DNA from: Lichenostomus cassidix
Lineage: Eukaryota > Chordata > Aves > Passeriformes > Meliphagidae
Direction: 5' to 3'
DNA: 64,000 nt
Assembly: GCA_008360975.2 (NCBI GenBank)
Contig: CM039183.1
Location: 37,377,850 to 37,441,849 of the forward strand
The stretch's first letter is position 1. Each line of letters opens with the position of its first letter. Below are positions 61,441-64,000 of this stretch, one piece after another. The notes beneath the pieces are model-generated. The model was given only the letters and a program-made list of their open reading frames with translations, was not told the origin of the DNA and made no database searches. The position numbers and the translations under genes were made by a program.

Positions 61441-64000
61441 CAGTGAATTAACTTTACACCATGCTGGCAACCCTGCAAAATTAAATATTATATCAAGAGC
61501 ATGTCTTTCCCAGCTCAGATGATTGCAAAAACTTTGTATCATAAAACCTCATTAAGCAGTTTCATCTTCTTGTATGTATGGAATAACTTATTTTTTATAT
61601 ACAGCTTGTTCATTTCTAATGGTAACAATAACTTCACACAAGGTGTAATAATATTTTTTGCTTCATCTCATATGGGTTGCAGAACTTGTTGCAGAACTTC
61701 AGTCCCCTATGACAGTTCTGTTGGTTTCTTCTCTATAATCCATTATATCCCAACTAAAATTGGCAGGTACCCTGCCAACAATCGGGAACATTGGAGGTTC
61801 CCAAAAAGACCTCTGGTTTTCCACTGCATTGCACATAAGCATAGTTTCTATGACCTTTGTGACATTTTACCACATGCCCTGAAACAAGGAGGAAAACTAG
61901 ATAACAAACCTAAGGAAATGGCTAAAACTAAAACTATTATTTATCTGGGTTTTTATGACAGCCATAGACTGATGGACAAATGACTCCACACAATTTCTCT
62001 ATTTAGCTTTTCAGACAGATTTTGTTCAGACCTTTGAATCTTAACTCCTTGTTCCTCAGAAAGTACTCACTTTTCTATCTAATTTCCAACTAAGGGACAT
62101 GAAGAAATATTCTTGCAATTGCTTTTGAGTTTATTCTCACTGAAAGAAAAAAACAAACCCAGGTGTTAATAGCTACAATAGGTCAATAAAGAGTGCATTG
62201 GCTTCTTCAGTGGAGATCAGTCCTTTGAAAATTCCTTATATGTTCATTAACTCCTGTGTCTTACGCTATTATCTCTACCTGTGGAGAATAATCAGTCCCT
62301 TTTCCTGCTACTTGATGTTATGCACACTTAACACTGTTAGACTTCAGTGCAAGTGATTCAGTGTTTATTCTGTAAGCAATTTGAACTTACCTACCAGGTC
62401 TGGTTTTTTGTTTTTTTCTCTCAAGAATTTAGAAGCAGCTCTGTGTACTAACAGGTTAGCTCTACCCGTGGCATTCTAATTCTGCATACATAGCACCTGC
62501 TCCTTAGGAGGCAGAAGGATGGTTTTCTTGTGTTTCTTTTCACATCTTTTCAAGGAAGGAACTAGAAGCATCAAAACAAAGGCAAATTTTGGGAAATAAT
62601 CATTTGTTTGGCATGTTCCTAACCTATAGTTCGCTGTGAGAATAGTCTGTAATATAACACTCCCACAGAATACCTAACTTAAGGAGAACAGTGAGGAATC
62701 AATACTGAATTGCAGTCGGTAAATTCATCTTCCCTTATCCCTTGCTTAGATGTAAACAAGTTAAGTATTATTTCTATATTATTAATTAATAAAGAATTTC
62801 AGCACATATTTATTTTAAATTGAAAGTGATGGTCTTAAGACAAAGGTTTCTCCTGGATTACCCCCTTCTGCTACTGCCGACATGACTGTTGATCTTATCT
62901 TGCATATCTGACTTTGCTCTGTTTTGGACAGAAAATTTCTGGCCAAAGAAATCCTGCAGTTCCTCTCTCCTTATCAGAAACGTCTTTCTTGCTCACCAGA
63001 TGACTGGACAATGGGAAGATTATTGGAGAACCATGTGCCTGAGATCCAGTTCCAAGGTTCTAGATGATTCTGCCAGGCAGAAGGAGCAGATGCATAGAAA
63101 AAGCTATGTTCAAGGTAGAAGTCCTCCAGTGTAACAGGATATTTTGTTGCCTGCCATTCAGAGTCTTGCACCAAGGAAATAATGATTCTTAGATTTGGAT
63201 TGTTACATGTGGTTAGACTTCCATAAGAACAATATCTGACTTGAACAAGATAATCTTCTGACATTAAGTGGAGAGGTAGTTCAGTTTTTCAAACAATTAT
63301 AAAACTGTTTTCTATCACCTTATAATTGAACAATATTGCTTTAAATTTCATATTCTAAAAACAAACAGGGTTCATTCTTTGTGTATTTAACCTTACCCCA
63401 CAATGCCTATATTTAATCTTTTAATTTGTTTTATGCATTTTTAAAAAGCAGTCGAAGAAATACCAGGAAAATTCCAGGCCTACTAATAAAATCTTAGTAA
63501 AACAGTGAAAAATTCCCCTGGAGGGCGGATCATCACTAAGGGCTTCCAGAATAAAAATCCTTACGGCAGGTTCCACAGCCAATAAGTGCACATCCTTTGA
63601 CATCTCTCCATCAGTTTAGTCCAAAGAAATGCTGTTAAATGAATTGTAACTTTGAGAGACCTAGGAAATCATTTTTGCCATGATAACTTACACTAAGAAG
63701 CAGTAATCCTCTTGACATCAGCAAATAAAATCAAACTATTTCAGTACAAATTGATGTAGGGGATAGTATAATATTTTGCTAAAAATTCCTTCTGTCCATT
63801 CTGTTTCAGTTCCTGGGCTATATATTCCCCTTTTTCTGAGGCAAAAGTTGATAGGAGCTGCATATAAAGAACTAGGACAGTATACTGTCCTCCAAGGAGT
63901 TTGGATGCCCCAGGCAACCTGGAAATCATCCATCCTTTCTTGTTTTTAGTCTCTCACATAGCAGAGATACTAAATGTTACACAGCTTTTAATATGCTGGT
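61441..64000. other. Unique DNA without a recognisable gene
   Basis: The plus frame at 61501-61983 (160 codons) is the second-longest in the window. Its product is hydrophobic at the N-terminus, with Cys/His/Lys scattered later, but has no domain I recognise and no splice or promoter context. Frames at 62889-63134, 62974-63264 and 63736-63933 are mutual shadows without support. No repeats are recognised. Confidence 0.5.

Noticed and set aside
61501..61983. 160-codon plus-strand open frame
   Set aside because: No domain, no splice or promoter context; hydrophobic N-terminus is common in translations of T-rich DNA.
1..64000. CRISPR array, operon, phage or bacterial mobile island
   Set aside because: No spaced direct-repeat array or dense gene packing; repeat content is vertebrate (avian CR1 and ERV LTRs).

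Overview
This window looks like nuclear DNA from a bird, most likely a neoavian and quite possibly a passerine. The evidence is five 3'-anchored fragments of CR1, the dominant avian LINE, on both strands, plus two endogenous-retrovirus solo LTRs of avian type, each bounded by a 5-bp target-site duplication. The sequence is A+T-rich (roughly 60% by eye). No open frame is longer than 244 codons, I saw no CpG island or operon-like gene packing, and many introns' worth of non-repetitive DNA lies between the repeats. I found no complete protein-coding gene. The window therefore reads as intergenic or intronic sequence, and any gene it belongs to cannot be named from what is here.

Layout. 1-5 kb: unique DNA, a CR1 fragment (1345-1816, minus), a small minus-strand frame next to it that ends in a good splice donor (1985-2131), and a pyrimidine-rich tract. 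4979-5528: a solo LTR, plus orientation. 5.5-17.6 kb: unique DNA with an AT-rich, palindrome-containing block (6640-7640) and one CR1 fragment (9830-10066, plus). 17.6-26.7 kb: a CR1 fragment (minus) and a 1.4-kb CR1 copy (plus) that keeps a broken reverse-transcriptase region. 26.7-41.9 kb: a long repeat-poor stretch with one 13-bp minisatellite. 41.9-52.2 kb: a CR1 tail with an expanded pentamer array, an ATT microsatellite, a 23-bp tandem duplication, and a pair of about 90-bp direct repeats exactly 850 bp apart, each with the same hairpin. 52175-53476: a 1.3-kb solo LTR, minus orientation, with perfect 5-bp duplications. 53.5-64 kb: unique DNA with two blocks that resemble conserved non-coding (enhancer-like) elements.

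Several short open frames flanked by plausible splice sites are listed as low-confidence candidate exons. None matches a protein family I recognise, and some or all may be chance. I saw no convincing previously undescribed system. The items most worth checking are the 850-bp-spaced hairpin repeats, the repeated homeodomain-type motifs at 59190-59420, the unusual 1.3-kb LTR, and the candidate exons at 1985-2131, 18813-18958 and 60738-60874.
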